A DNA stretch of 64,000 bases from Anaeromyxobacter dehalogenans 2CP-C (GTDB lineage: Bacteria; Myxococcota; Myxococcia; Myxococcales; Anaeromyxobacteraceae). Below the pieces are notes generated by a model that worked only from the letters and a program-made list of their open reading frames with translations, was not told the origin of the DNA and did no database searches. This document shows, in pieces, positions 16,575 to 25,613 of this stretch (within the stretch, counting starts at the first letter, position 1; each line of letters starts with the position of its first letter). The position numbers were made by a program, and so were the translations under genes. The stretch lies in assembly GCF_000013385.1 (NCBI RefSeq), contig NC_007760.1:3260001-3324000 (forward strand), read 5' to 3'.

Positions 16575-18245
16575 CTACCTGCGCTGCGTCGCGGGCACCG
16601 CCGCGGCGGACGCGGCGGTCCCGACGGCGAGCCGCGTGGCCTTCACCTCCGCCTCGCGCGAGAGGTCGATGGACTCGCCCAGGATGCGGGCCAGCTCCTG
16701 CGGCGCGTGGAAGCCCATGGAGTTCTCGGCCGCCACGAAGTCGAGGCGCCACTGCGCGGCCCGCTGCAGGTTCTCGAGCTCCTGGAGCGCCGGCGTCTTC
16801 GCGATCACCTCGCGCCACGAGGCGAGCAGGTTGGCCTTCACCTCGGCCCCCATCTTCTTGTCCTGATCCTCCTTCGGCAGCTTCTGGAACGCGTCCTGCT
16901 TCGCGAGCGTCTCCTTCGCCTTGGCGGTGGCCGCGGCGAGGTTCCGCTCGTCGTAGGGCTTCCGCACCGCCACGATGGCGTCGATCATCGCCACGGCGGC
17001 GTTGCCGGCGCGGGTGAGCAGCGCGAAGTGACGATCCTGGATGGCGAGCACGCGCGCCTTCAGCTCGTCGTCGGTCAGCGGGTGGCAGGTCGCGCAGGCG
17101 CGGTTCGGCTGGAGCAGCGGGCTGCGCACCCAGTGGTCGGAGTACTTCTGCGCGCCCTCGCGCTTGTACGGCATGTGGCAGTCGGCGCAGGTGACGCCGC
17201 TCCGCGCGTGGATGCCCTGGCTCCACACCTCGAACTCGGGGTGCTGCGCCTTCAGCACCTCGAACCCGGTCTCGGCGTGCACCCAGTCCTTGAAGCGCTG
17301 CCCCTTGACCTGCAGGTTGTCGTAGAGGTGCTCGGCGTTCTCGACCTTCAGCCCCTCGGCCCACGGGAACAGCAGCGTCATGCCCTTGCCGCAGAAGTAC
17401 TCGACGTGGCACTGGCCGCACACGTAGGCGCGGCGCTCCTGGCGCGTCGAGTCGAGGTTCGGATCGTAGGGCTTCGACCGGTCGCCCTTGCGCCAGCGAT
17501 CGATCGACGGGAGGTGCGGCACCTCGGCCGAGCCCGCGGCGAGCTTCTGGATGCCGGCGATGAAGCCGGGCCGCGAGACCCGCACCTCCATCGACGCCGG
17601 GTCGTGGCAGTCCACGCAGGAGACCGGGTGCGCCTTGCCGCCGCCCATGTCCTCGAGCGCCTTGTGCGCGTCCCAGTAGCCCATCTCCGCCACCTTCGCG
17701 AGGCCGGCCTGGAGCTGCTCGGCCGGCGAGCCCTGCGGCGCCGCCTCCTTCCCGAGCTTGCGGTACAGCGGCATGATCGAGCCGTGGCAGTGGAGGCAGT
17801 TGCCGGACTGCTTCCCCTCGCCCGGGACGTTGCGCTTCGTGATCTCCTGGTCCTTCAGCATGAACGCGTGGCCGCGGCGGTCGCGGTAGTCCACCGCGAA
17901 CAGGTAGCCGGCGAACACGCGCTTCAGCCAGGGATCGCGCTCCGCCTTCTGCGGCGCCATCTCGCCCTCGGCGGTGCCGATCGCGCCGCCGTACTTCGTG
18001 CTCGTCCGCTCGGCGGTGCGCTTGTAGTCGTCGAACTCGCGCGGCCAGTTCTTGCCCCACTTGGCCGGGTCGGTGTCGTCCTCGCCGACCTCGACCACCC
18101 GCACGTACGAGAAGCGCGCCTCCGACTTCTTCTCGCTGATGTTCACCAGCAGCATCGCGACGCCCACCGCGACCAGGGCGAACACCCCGGCCACGAGCGC
18201 GATGAGCAGCGCGCGGTTCTTGGTGGGCTGGGTCTCGGCGGGCAT
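16575..18245 (-). CDS. nrfA: Ammonia-forming cytochrome c nitrite reductase, membrane-anchored pentaheme (CX2CH active-site type)
   Basis: 556 residues. It reduces nitrite to ammonium with six electrons at the outer face of the inner membrane. An N-terminal helix (residues ~11-34) either anchors it or is an uncleaved signal. Five CXXCH sites begin at Cys150, 210, 276, 353 and 384. CGQCHVEYF carries the conserved active-site region with Tyr, and SDHWVRSPL supplies a distal heme ligand His. The first motif is CLHCH, whereas the textbook NrfA has CXXCK there with Lys as the proximal ligand. It follows nrfH by 40 bp, so electrons come from the quinol pool through NrfH. Confidence 0.92.
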   Translation of the reverse strand: MPAETQPTKNRALLIALVAGVFALVAVGVAMLLVNISEKKSEARFSYVRVVEVGEDDTDPAKWGKNWPREFDDYKRTAERTSTKYGGAIGTAEGEMAPQKAERDPWLKRVFAGYLFAVDYRDRRGHAFMLKDQEITKRNVPGEGKQSGNCLHCHGSIMPLYRKLGKEAAPQGSPAEQLQAGLAKVAEMGYWDAHKALEDMGGGKAHPVSCVDCHDPASMEVRVSRPGFIAGIQKLAAGSAEVPHLPSIDRWRKGDRSKPYDPNLDSTRQERRAYVCGQCHVEYFCGKGMTLLFPWAEGLKVENAEHLYDNLQVKGQRFKDWVHAETGFEVLKAQHPEFEVWSQGIHARSGVTCADCHMPYKREGAQKYSDHWVRSPLLQPNRACATCHPLTDDELKARVLAIQDRHFALLTRAGNAAVAMIDAIVAVRKPYDERNLAAATAKAKETLAKQDAFQKLPKEDQDKKMGAEVKANLLASWREVIAKTPALQELENLQRAAQWRLDFVAAENSMGFHAPQELARILGESIDLSREAEVKATRLAVGTAASAAAVPATQRR

Positions 18246-18285
18246 TGCGTGCTCCTTCTCCGGGGCTGCGGGACGGACGGGCGGA

Positions 18286-18741
18286 TCAGCGGATGTGGCC
18301 CACGTTGCGGTGGCACCGCACGCAGGAGACGTCGCCCCCGTGCGCGATGTCCTCGACCACGGCGGCGTGGCAGCGGCGGCAGTTGTCCTCCACCACCTTG
18401 GCGCTCTCGGGGCGGGCCTTGATGGCGTCGGGGTAGCCCCCCATCGTGAACGCCATCGAGTGGTGATAGCCGTTGGTGGCCTTCACCCAGTACTTGGGGA
18501 CGAAGGCCGCGGGCGTGTGGCAGTCGTTGCACGTCGCGACGGCGTGGTGCGTGCCCGCCAGCCACCCGGCGTAGTGGCCTTCCATCACGTGGCAGTTGGC
18601 GCAGGTCCTCGGGTCGTTCCCGAGGTACGAGGACCCCTTCGCGTAGTCGAACGCGAAGGCGCCGAGCCCGAGCGCCAGCCCGGCGGTGGCCGCCAGCACG
18701 AGCGACAGCGGGAACACGGACACTCCGCGGCTCGATGGCAT
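18286..18741 (-). CDS. nrfH: Tetraheme quinol dehydrogenase, NapC/NirT/NrfH family
   Basis: 151 residues from the ATG at 18739-18741: a short N-terminus, one transmembrane helix ([20 protein letters not shown]) and four CXXCH sites (CANCH, CNDCH, CRRCH, CVRCH). This is the size and heme count of NrfH. It oxidises menaquinol in the membrane and hands electrons to NrfA, whose gene lies 40 bp downstream. The frame is open further upstream, but those residues lack family character. I found no clear FNR box before it. Confidence 0.92.
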   Translation of the reverse strand: MPSSRGVSVFPLSLVLAATAGLALGLGAFAFDYAKGSSYLGNDPRTCANCHVMEGHYAGWLAGTHHAVATCNDCHTPAAFVPKYWVKATNGYHHSMAFTMGGYPDAIKARPESAKVVEDNCRRCHAAVVEDIAHGGDVSCVRCHRNVGHIR

Positions 18742-18901
18742 GGACCCTCGAACGTCGCCCTCGGGCGACGCGCACGTTCGCGATTGTCGCAAGGTACCGC
18801 GCATTGCGCCCGGGGCCGGGTGCTTCAATCGGGGATGCGCAAAAGGGACGCAGGGAACCCCGGGGGGGCGACCGGCAGGGCGCGCCGCGCCGCCCGGGCG
18901 C

Positions 18902-20608
18902 TCAGCGGCTCGCCCGGGCGTCCCACTTCCCGTCGCGCCGGAGCGCCTCGACGAGCTCGCGGGCGCGCTCGCGCAGCACGACGTAGTCCACCTTCGCGAC
19001 GCGGTTGAGGGGCAGCGTCCCGGTGGACACCACCTCCACGTGGCTGGGGCGGGCGTAGGAGGCGATGCCGTCGCACGCCGCGTGGACGTCCTCGGGCGTG
19101 ACGGTGGCGTCGGGCGCCGCCTCGACGAACAGCACGATCGCCTCCGACCAGCGCGCGTGCTCGACGCCCACGCAGGCGGCCGCGGCCACCTTGCCCGGCA
19201 GCGCGGAGATCACGTGGTTCTCCACGTCGCCCGGGAACACCTGGAAGCCCTTCGGCTTGATGACGAGCTTGGCGCGGCCGGCGAGCCGGAGCCCGCGCGC
19301 CGGATCGTAGCTGCCGAGATCGCCCGTGTAGCAGACGCCGTCCCTCGTGACCGCCTGCGCGGTGGCGCCGGGGTCGTTCAGGTAGCCGAGGAACACCTGC
19401 GGGCCCGCGAAGCAGATCTCGCCCACGGTCCCGGCCGGCAGCTCGGGGCCGGCGTACCCGTCGGCGGTCACCGGGCCGCGGATGGAGATGGGGCAGAGCG
19501 GCGAGTCGAACCCGATGCCGTCGGCGAGGTCGTCGGCGCTCGCGCCCACGGCGGTGTAGGTGCAGAACCCGGACGTCTCGGTGAGCCCGAGGCCGGTGCC
19601 GATCTCCGGCGCCATGGCCCGCAGCCGGTCGAGGAACGCGCGCGGCACGCCCTGCCCGCCGTAGATGGCGGCGCGCAGGCTGGAGAGGTCGAGCTCGGCG
19701 TAGCGGCGGTGGCTCCACTCCGCGTTGAAGAGCGCCGGGATCTGCCCGACCACCGTGACCCGGTGCTCGGCGATCGCCTCCAGGCTCTTCAGCGCGTCGA
19801 AGACGTGCAGGAGCACCGACGGGATGCCCTCGTACAGCGCGGTGCCGAGCAGCTCGGTGGTGCAGCCCACGTGCGAGGGCGGGAGGTTCACCAGCAGCCG
19901 GTCGTCCGGCCGGAGGTCGAACCCGACGGTGAGCCCGACGTTCTGGACGAGGATGCTCTCGTGGCAGAGCAGCGCCGGCTTGGGCGAGCCGGTGGAGCCG
20001 GTGGTGAAGATGACGAGGCACCCGTCGCGCCTGCCGACGCGGGCGCGCGCGCGCCGCACCGTGCCGAGGAGCTTCGCCTTCAGGTAGTCGAGCTTGATGC
20101 GGCGGGTGAAGTCCTTCACCCAGGTGGCGCCGGGGAGGATGCCGTCCGGCTCCTTCTGGAACTGCACCCAGTGGCGCACGCCCGGGAACTTCCCGACCAC
20201 CTCCTGCAGCACCGGCAGGAGCGCGGGCGCGCCGACGAAGAAGTAGCCCTTCGGCCGGAGCTTCTCGAACGCGGCCCGGATCTCGCCCGCGCGCAGCCGC
20301 AGGTCGAGCGGCGCGAGGATCACGCCGATGCGGTAGCACGCGACGAGCAGGAAGACGTGCTCCTTGAGCAGCGGCAGGCTGGTGGCGACGACGTCGCCCT
20401 TGCGGTAGCCGGCGGCGAGCAGCCGCGCCGCGAACGCGTCGGCGGCGGTGTCGAGCTGCTTCCAGGTGACGGTCTCGGCGGTGTTGTGCTCGAGGAGCGC
20501 GACGGCCCCGGGGGTGCGGCGCGCGTGCTCGGCGACCCGGTCGGCGACGTTCTCGGGGAGCCGCGCCGCGCGGTCGCGGCAGGCCTGGTCCTGGGCGGCG
20601 GTCTTCAT
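18902..20608 (-). CDS. Acyl-CoA synthetase / AMP-dependent ligase
   Basis: 568 residues of the ANL superfamily. Hallmarks are FTTGSTGSPKP (P-loop-like A3 motif), GLGLTETSGFCTY (A5), YTGDLGSYDP (A7 Asp) and NRVAKVDYV (C-terminal catalytic Lys). Such enzymes activate a carboxylate with ATP to an acyl-adenylate and then form the CoA thioester. Chain length specificity cannot be read. The sequence RLPENVADRVAEHARRTPGA at the start is typical of long/medium-chain FadD-like proteins. It is monocistronic and divergent from the PAP2 gene with an 81-bp spacer. Confidence 0.88.
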   Translation of the reverse strand: MKTAAQDQACRDRAARLPENVADRVAEHARRTPGAVALLEHNTAETVTWKQLDTAADAFAARLLAAGYRKGDVVATSLPLLKEHVFLLVACYRIGVILAPLDLRLRAGEIRAAFEKLRPKGYFFVGAPALLPVLQEVVGKFPGVRHWVQFQKEPDGILPGATWVKDFTRRIKLDYLKAKLLGTVRRARARVGRRDGCLVIFTTGSTGSPKPALLCHESILVQNVGLTVGFDLRPDDRLLVNLPPSHVGCTTELLGTALYEGIPSVLLHVFDALKSLEAIAEHRVTVVGQIPALFNAEWSHRRYAELDLSSLRAAIYGGQGVPRAFLDRLRAMAPEIGTGLGLTETSGFCTYTAVGASADDLADGIGFDSPLCPISIRGPVTADGYAGPELPAGTVGEICFAGPQVFLGYLNDPGATAQAVTRDGVCYTGDLGSYDPARGLRLAGRAKLVIKPKGFQVFPGDVENHVISALPGKVAAAACVGVEHARWSEAIVLFVEAAPDATVTPEDVHAACDGIASYARPSHVEVVSTGTLPLNRVAKVDYVVLRERARELVEALRRDGKWDARASR

Positions 20609-20689
20609 GGCGGGGCGTTCTAGCGCACTCCGCCCGGGCGGGCGAGCGCGCAGGGCGCGAGATCGACATCGCCGCGGGCGGGGGCGAAG

Positions 20690-21457
20690 ATGCCGCGCAT
20701 GCGAGCCCCGCGCCCGGCCGGCCCCCGAGGATGGTCGCTCCGGCGCCTGGTCCGCGCCCGCGAGCTCGTCACGGTGGCCCTGGTGGCCTCGGCGGCCGGC
20801 GGGCTCTGGCTCTTCCTCGAGGTGGCGGAGGCGATCCGCCACGACGAGGTCCGCTCGCTCGACCGCGCCGTGCTCCTCGCCCTGCGCGATCCCGCCGATC
20901 CTGCCGAGCCGCTGGGGCCGCGCTGGGTGGAGGAGATGGGCCGCGATCTCACCGCGCTGGGCGGCACCGCCGTGCTCACGCTGGTCTCGATCGCCGCCGC
21001 GCTGTTCCTGTGGATGGCGCGCCGCCCGCGCTCGGTGGCGCTGCTCGCGGTGGCGATCGCCGGCGGACAGGCGCTGAGCCTGGTCCTGAAGCACGGCTAC
21101 GCGCGCCCGCGGCCCGACCTCGTGCCGCACGGCTCGTACGTGTACACGGCCAGCTTCCCGAGCGGCCACTCGATGATGTCGGCGGTGGTCTACCTGACGC
21201 TGGGCGCGCTCCTCGCGCGCGTGCTGCCGCGGCGGCGCATGAAGCTCCTCGTGATGGCCTGCGCGCTCGGGGCCACCCTGCTCACCGGCGCGAGCCGGGT
21301 GTACCTGGGCGTGCACTGGCCCACCGACGTGATCGCCGGGTGGGCCGTCGGCGGGAGCTGGGCGGTCGCGTGCTGGCTGGCCGCCGACCTCCTCGACCGG
21401 CGTCGCGCGCGCGGCACGCCGCCGGAGGGGAGCGGCCCGGGGTCGGAGGAGGCGTAG
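20690..21457 (+). CDS. Membrane PAP2-family phosphatase (lipid phosphatase)
   Basis: 255 residues with about six membrane helices. The three signature motifs of type-2 phosphatidic acid phosphatases are intact: KHGYARPRP, FPSGHSMMS and SRVYLGVHWPTDV. It probably dephosphorylates phosphatidate, undecaprenyl pyrophosphate or a related lipid phosphate on the periplasmic side. Its last 176 bases, including the third motif, overlap the 3' end of the converging GH13 gene. The phylogenetic subgroup is not determined. Confidence 0.9.
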   Translation: MPRMRAPRPAGPRGWSLRRLVRARELVTVALVASAAGGLWLFLEVAEAIRHDEVRSLDRAVLLALRDPADPAEPLGPRWVEEMGRDLTALGGTAVLTLVSIAAALFLWMARRPRSVALLAVAIAGGQALSLVLKHGYARPRPDLVPHGSYVYTASFPSGHSMMSAVVYLTLGALLARVLPRRRMKLLVMACALGATLLTGASRVYLGVHWPTDVIAGWAVGGSWAVACWLAADLLDRRRARGTPPEGSGPGSEEA

Positions 21458-22856
21458 GCCGCGCTCGGCGCGGGCTGGCGCGGTCCACCAGGATCAGGGC
21501 CTGCTGGCCGCCCACCTCGAGCTCGAGCGCGCCGGGACCGGCGCGGCGCACCGCCGCCGGGCGCTGCGAGATCGCGTCCCAGCCCGGCAGCGCGCCCGCG
21601 GGCGCGTCCAGGCGAAGCCGGGCCGGGCCGCCGAAGTTCAGCACCACCAGCGCGCGGCCCGCCGCCCCGGCGTCGCGCAGGAACGCGAACGCCTCCGGGT
21701 GCCCCGGGACCGCGACGCGCCGGTAGGTGCCACGCCGGAGCGCCGGCAGGTCCTCGCGGAGCGCGGCCAGCCGCCGGTACAGCGGACGGAGCCCGTGGAC
21801 GTCCACCCACGAGACCGGCGGCCCCTCCTCGTAGGGCTGGAACTCCGCGCCGACCTCGTCGCCGGTGTAGACCACCGCGATGCCGGGCAGCGCGTGCAGG
21901 AGCACCGCGGCGACGCGGGTCACGGCGAGGCCGTGGCGGGTCACGAAGCGCTCGCCGGTGTCGTTGTTGTTCAGGAAGCGGGCCACCCGGTGCATCGGCG
22001 TCCGGCGCGACGCCAGCGCGGCGTCGAGCGCCGGCCCGATGCGCGCGGGATCGTCGAAGACCTTCTCCCAGGCCCAGTGGCCCAGCTCGCCGGTCCAGTC
22101 GTAGGCCGCGTCGAAGCCGTTGCGGACGTAGAACGGGTCGCGCGCGCTCGCCTCGGCGAGCAGGAACACGCCCGGCTTCACCGCGTCGAGCCGGCGGCGC
22201 AGCGCCCCCCAGAACGCGGGCGCGCGCTGGCGGATCCCCCAGGCCGCGTCCACGCGGAAGCCGTCCACGTCGTACTCGCGGACCCAGAACGCGAACGCGT
22301 CCAGCATCATCTGCCGCACCAGCGGGTTCCCGTAGTCGAGGTTCGGCAGGTGCTTCCAGTCGAAGTAGTGCGTCTCGCGGCCCGCCGGATCGCGGTCGTA
22401 CCAGCCCCACCACGGCGACGCCCGGCCCCGCGCCGCCGCGTCGAGGTGGTGCGGGTGGCCGACCGAGGTGTGGTTGGGGACGAAGTCGAGGAGCACGCGG
22501 ATGCCGCGCGCGTGCGCCTCGCGGACGAGCGCCCGGAGGTCCTCGGGCGTGCCGAAGTCGGCCCGCAGGCCGAAGTAGTCGGTGATGGCGTAGCTGACGT
22601 CCCCGGGATCGTCGGTCGGGTTGACGGGCGCGAGCCAGAGCGCGTCCACGCCGAGGTCGCGGAGGGCGTCGAGGCGCGCGGTCACCGCCTTCAGCGGCTC
22701 GGGGCCGAAGCGCGGCGGGACGACGCCGTAGATCACCGCGCTGCGATACCACTCCGGATCCGGCCGGACGTCGGCGCCCGCGCGCAGCGGCGCGATGCAG
22801 AGGAGCGCCAGCAGGGCGGCCAGGCGAGGTGGCGGACGGAACGTGCGGGCGCGCAT
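21282..22856 (-). CDS. Secreted GH13 alpha-amylase-family glycoside hydrolase
   Basis: 524 residues. The N-terminus is a Sec signal (hydrophobic LAALLALLCIAPLRAGA). The TIM barrel shows region I DFVPNH, region II with nucleophile VDGFRVDAA and acid/base FLLAEAS. Region IV reads FLNNND, so the usual His of NHD is Asn. The domain appears complete by about residue 465 (QQALILVDRAS). The last ~59 residues are Arg/Pro/Ser-rich and read antisense through the PAP2 gene, and may be non-functional extension. The likely role is hydrolysis or transfer of alpha-glucosidic bonds outside the cytoplasm. Confidence 0.88.
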   Translation of the reverse strand: MRARTFRPPPRLAALLALLCIAPLRAGADVRPDPEWYRSAVIYGVVPPRFGPEPLKAVTARLDALRDLGVDALWLAPVNPTDDPGDVSYAITDYFGLRADFGTPEDLRALVREAHARGIRVLLDFVPNHTSVGHPHHLDAAARGRASPWWGWYDRDPAGRETHYFDWKHLPNLDYGNPLVRQMMLDAFAFWVREYDVDGFRVDAAWGIRQRAPAFWGALRRRLDAVKPGVFLLAEASARDPFYVRNGFDAAYDWTGELGHWAWEKVFDDPARIGPALDAALASRRTPMHRVARFLNNNDTGERFVTRHGLAVTRVAAVLLHALPGIAVVYTGDEVGAEFQPYEEGPPVSWVDVHGLRPLYRRLAALREDLPALRRGTYRRVAVPGHPEAFAFLRDAGAAGRALVVLNFGGPARLRLDAPAGALPGWDAISQRPAAVRRAGPGALELEVGGQQALILVDRASPRRARPTPPPTPGRSPPAACRARDAGRGGRRPASTRPPSSRRRPTRRSRRWASARPGTPGSRR

Positions 22857-22921
22857 CGCCTGAGCAACGCGGCGCGGGGGCGCGGTGTTCCGCGGGATGC
22901 CCGCTGCCCTCCAGACGAGAA

Positions 22922-22954
22922 GGGCGAGGCGAGCAGGATGCGCTCGCCTCGCCC
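22922..22954 (-). terminator. GC-rich hairpin after the decaheme cytochrome gene
   Basis: A perfect 13-bp inverted repeat (GGGCGAGGCGAGC / GCTCGCCTCGCCC) with a 7-base loop. It lies 60 bp beyond the stop of the decaheme gene and upstream of the GH13 gene. On the minus strand it is followed by TTCTCGTCT, a weak U-run, so a terminator is the most likely role. Confidence 0.6.
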
Positions 22955-23014
22955 GGTTGCTTGCTTCGCTTCACGGCCGGCGGGACGGGCCGGAGCCCGC
23001 CCCGCCCGCCGGGG

Positions 23015-25396
23015 CTACTGGAACAGCGCCATGATCTTCGCGACGGCGTCGTCGAAGACGCCGGTGCCGTTCTCGATCGCGAACCCGAACGTCGCGGTGT
23101 GCGCGTTGAACGAGGCGAGGTCGCCGGCGGCGTCCTCGTTGATCATCTGCGACCGGTGGCAGGAGCCGCAGGCGCGGGACCCGGGGCCGGTGACGACCGA
23201 CGCCACCGTGCCGATGTTGCGATCCTTGCCCGTGAGCGTCCGCGACGCGGAGAGCACGCCGGGCAGCGTCCGGAACTGGTCCGGGACCTCGTAGGTGCCC
23301 GGGTTGTGGCAGGACTCGCAGTTCAGGATGGTGAAGTTCGGGTAGGTGGACTCCACGTGGTGGTCGTAGCGCATCGAGGCCACCGGATCCGAGAAGTCGA
23401 TGCTCTGGACGTCGAACGGCTGCATCGAGTGGATCGCGTGGACGTACGAGTCGATCGACCGCGACTGCATCTCCAGGTGCGCGCCGCCGTCACGGACGGT
23501 GTGGCAGACGCGGCAGGCGACGACGCCGGCGCTGCCGTAGTTCGGGTTGTGGAACGTCGTCCCGAGCGCCTCGTGGCACTTGTTGCACTTGTCGGCGCTG
23601 ACGATCGCCTTGCCATACGCGTTCGCGACGATGGCGCTGCTGGCGAGGTCCACCGTCGCGGTGGTGCCGGCGACCGCGATGGCCGGGTTGGTGGTGCTCA
23701 CCGCCGCCGCCTGGTCGCTGCCGACGGTGGGCAGGAACGCGATCTCCACCTGCTTCACCGCGCCCTGCGCGATCAGGTCGGACCAGAGCGTGAGGTCGGC
23801 GGTGGCGGTCCACTGGGTGACGCCGGCGGTCGCCGCCGCCGGGTCGAGCGTCAGGCGCGCGCTGTTCGACGACTTGGTCGGGTCGCTGCGCTGCTTGGCG
23901 CCCTCGGTGTACTCGAGGTTCGTGGTGCCGTCCGCCTGCGAGCTGTGGCCGCTGATCAGCATGTCCTTCGTGTCGTAGCCGTACAGGCCGACCACGATGG
24001 TGGGCTTCACGATCGCGCCCGCGGCGGCGCCGGCGACGCTGAACGTGACCGTCAGCTTGTTCGTCGTGCCGTCGAACGACGCCGAGTCCACCTTCGAGGT
24101 GAAGGTGGCCGAGTGCTTGGCCGTCGCGCTCGCGTAGATCTGCTTGTCGTAGCCGGTGTGGATCTGCGCGAACGTCGGGGCGAAGCCGCCCGCCGTGCTG
24201 TGGCAGCCCGAGCAGTTCACCGTCGTCGTGTACAGGTCATAGCTGTGCGGGACGACGTCCTTCAGCGCGGGGGCGCGCTTCGGGTCGCCGTTCAGACCGG
24301 TCACGGGGTGGCAGCTCTTGCAGGTCTTCAGCGTGAAGTTCGCGTCGGCGAGGATCACGTCGAGCTTGCCGTCGTGGCAGGTCACGCAGTTCGCCATCGA
24401 CTGCGGGTAGGCGAACTCCATCGCGTGCGACATGTGCGTGTCGTTCACGATGGTCGCGGTGTACGCGTACTTCGCCTGCTGCTCGGCGCTGTAGATCGTC
24501 TCGCCGTCCGCGTCCACCGTGAGCGCGGCGGCCGCGGCCGGGTCGTCGGCCAGGAGCTGGAAGACGAAGTCCGTGCCCGTGCGCTGGTCGGTGTGGCAGG
24601 CCTTGCAGGCCACCATGTCCTCGAGGCCGGCGACGGTCGCCTGGCGGTAGCCGTGCTTCGCGTACGGCGCCGGGTGGCACTTCTCGCAGCCGGAGACGTT
24701 CGCGGCCGACGTGTACGTCCAGGTGCCGTACTTCACGGCCGCGCTGGCCACGTTGTCCATCAGGTTGTAGTGGCCCTCGGCCGGCAGGATCAGCTTGTCA
24801 CCGAGATACAGGTACACGAACGCGTCCGACGCCTCGGGCGCGAACGCGGCGGCGGTCTTCGTGGCCGTGTACTGGCCGTTCGCGACGTGCGCCGGCGTGC
24901 CCCAGCTGAACGCCGTCTGCGTGGTGAAGGACTTCGTGGCGACGTCGAACTCGGTCGCCCGGAAGCTCTTCTGCTTCAGCGCGGCGATCCCGGCGGTGTA
25001 CGGCTGGCCGTCGAGGGTCACGTTGAAGGTGAGCGTGACGTCGAAGGTGCCCGCCGTGGTGGCGTTGGGCACGCTGGCGACCGCGACGTTGGTGATCTGC
25101 AGCTTGGAGGTGGCCGGATCCAGGCCGTCCGCGAAGCCGCCGTAGATGCCCTGGTGCTGCGCGCCGGCGCTGCCGTGGCACACCGCGCACGACTCGGGCT
25201 TGGCGGTGGCCGTGAGATCCTGGCCGTCCTGCCCCGGCTGCCCCGGCTGACCGGGCTGCCCGGGAAGCCCCGGCTGCCCGTCCTGACCCGCGGGACCCTG
25301 GGGACCGGCCTTGCCGTCGTCACCAGAGCACCCCGCAATCGCGAGCGCGCCGGCGAAGAAAAGCGCGCCGGTCGTCCGCATCGTCCACTTGTGCAT
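23015..25396 (-). CDS. Decaheme c-type cytochrome lipoprotein, OmcA/MtrC family, with collagen-like tether
   Basis: 793 residues. A lipoprotein signal ends IAGC with the lipidated Cys23. Residues 25-58 are an uninterrupted Gly-X-Y run (GPQGPAGQDG, then PGQPGQPGQPG), a collagen-like stalk. Ten CXXCH sites follow: Cys70 CAVCH, then CEKCH, CKACH, CVTCH, CKSCH, CSGCH, CNKCH, CRVCH, CESCH and CGSCH, separated by beta-rich domains as in OmcA/MtrC. This family sits on the cell surface and passes electrons to minerals or other extracellular acceptors. No MtrA/MtrB-like porin partner lies in the window. The start has GGAGAGG eight bases upstream. Confidence 0.93.
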   Translation of the reverse strand: MHKWTMRTTGALFFAGALAIAGCSGDDGKAGPQGPAGQDGQPGLPGQPGQPGQPGQDGQDLTATAKPESCAVCHGSAGAQHQGIYGGFADGLDPATSKLQITNVAVASVPNATTAGTFDVTLTFNVTLDGQPYTAGIAALKQKSFRATEFDVATKSFTTQTAFSWGTPAHVANGQYTATKTAAAFAPEASDAFVYLYLGDKLILPAEGHYNLMDNVASAAVKYGTWTYTSAANVSGCEKCHPAPYAKHGYRQATVAGLEDMVACKACHTDQRTGTDFVFQLLADDPAAAAALTVDADGETIYSAEQQAKYAYTATIVNDTHMSHAMEFAYPQSMANCVTCHDGKLDVILADANFTLKTCKSCHPVTGLNGDPKRAPALKDVVPHSYDLYTTTVNCSGCHSTAGGFAPTFAQIHTGYDKQIYASATAKHSATFTSKVDSASFDGTTNKLTVTFSVAGAAAGAIVKPTIVVGLYGYDTKDMLISGHSSQADGTTNLEYTEGAKQRSDPTKSSNSARLTLDPAAATAGVTQWTATADLTLWSDLIAQGAVKQVEIAFLPTVGSDQAAAVSTTNPAIAVAGTTATVDLASSAIVANAYGKAIVSADKCNKCHEALGTTFHNPNYGSAGVVACRVCHTVRDGGAHLEMQSRSIDSYVHAIHSMQPFDVQSIDFSDPVASMRYDHHVESTYPNFTILNCESCHNPGTYEVPDQFRTLPGVLSASRTLTGKDRNIGTVASVVTGPGSRACGSCHRSQMINEDAAGDLASFNAHTATFGFAIENGTGVFDDAVAKIMALFQ

Positions 25397-25419
25397 TTGT
25401 AGAACCTCTCCGCGTTGAT

Positions 25420-25566
25420 GGGCCTAGGCCCGAATGCCTGACCTCGCGGCGGGACCCTAGCAAAGTGCCGCAGGATTTCCCCGGCCGGGGAAGCCCATGC
25501 GACAACATGCCCAGGTCAATCATTGGCATTTGCGCGATTTGACCCAATCGCGCTTGACCGCGGTCA
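25420..25566. promoter_or_regulatory. Cluster of palindromes upstream of the decaheme cytochrome gene
   Basis: Five dyads lie within 150 bp upstream of the start at 25396: GGGCCTAGGCCC (25420-25431), TTCCCCGGCCGGGGAA (25477-25492), CAAT-C-ATTG (25517-25525), GCGCGATT-6-AATCGCGC (25532-25553) and TGACCGCGGTCA (25555-25566). The stretch 25500-25570 is noticeably more AT-rich than its surroundings, as expected for a promoter/operator region. No -35/-10 or -24/-12 match was convincing. Confidence 0.5.
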
Positions 25567-25613
25567 TTGCGCGCGTGCTGCGATGTACTCCGCGGTCGCG
25601 GGGAGGCCGACGA

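Noticed and set aside
13224-18422. 1732-codon plus-strand open frame across nrfA and the HTH-propeller gene
   Set aside because: It is the complement of several well-supported genes and has low-complexity composition; a GC artefact.
18742-18901. FNR/NarL box upstream of nrfH
   Set aside because: No TTGAT-N4-ATCAA or tandem heptamers could be found.
25440-25480. Sigma-54 promoter before the decaheme gene
   Set aside because: On the minus strand GGCACTTTGC has the right words, but the GG to GC spacing is 6 rather than 10 bases.
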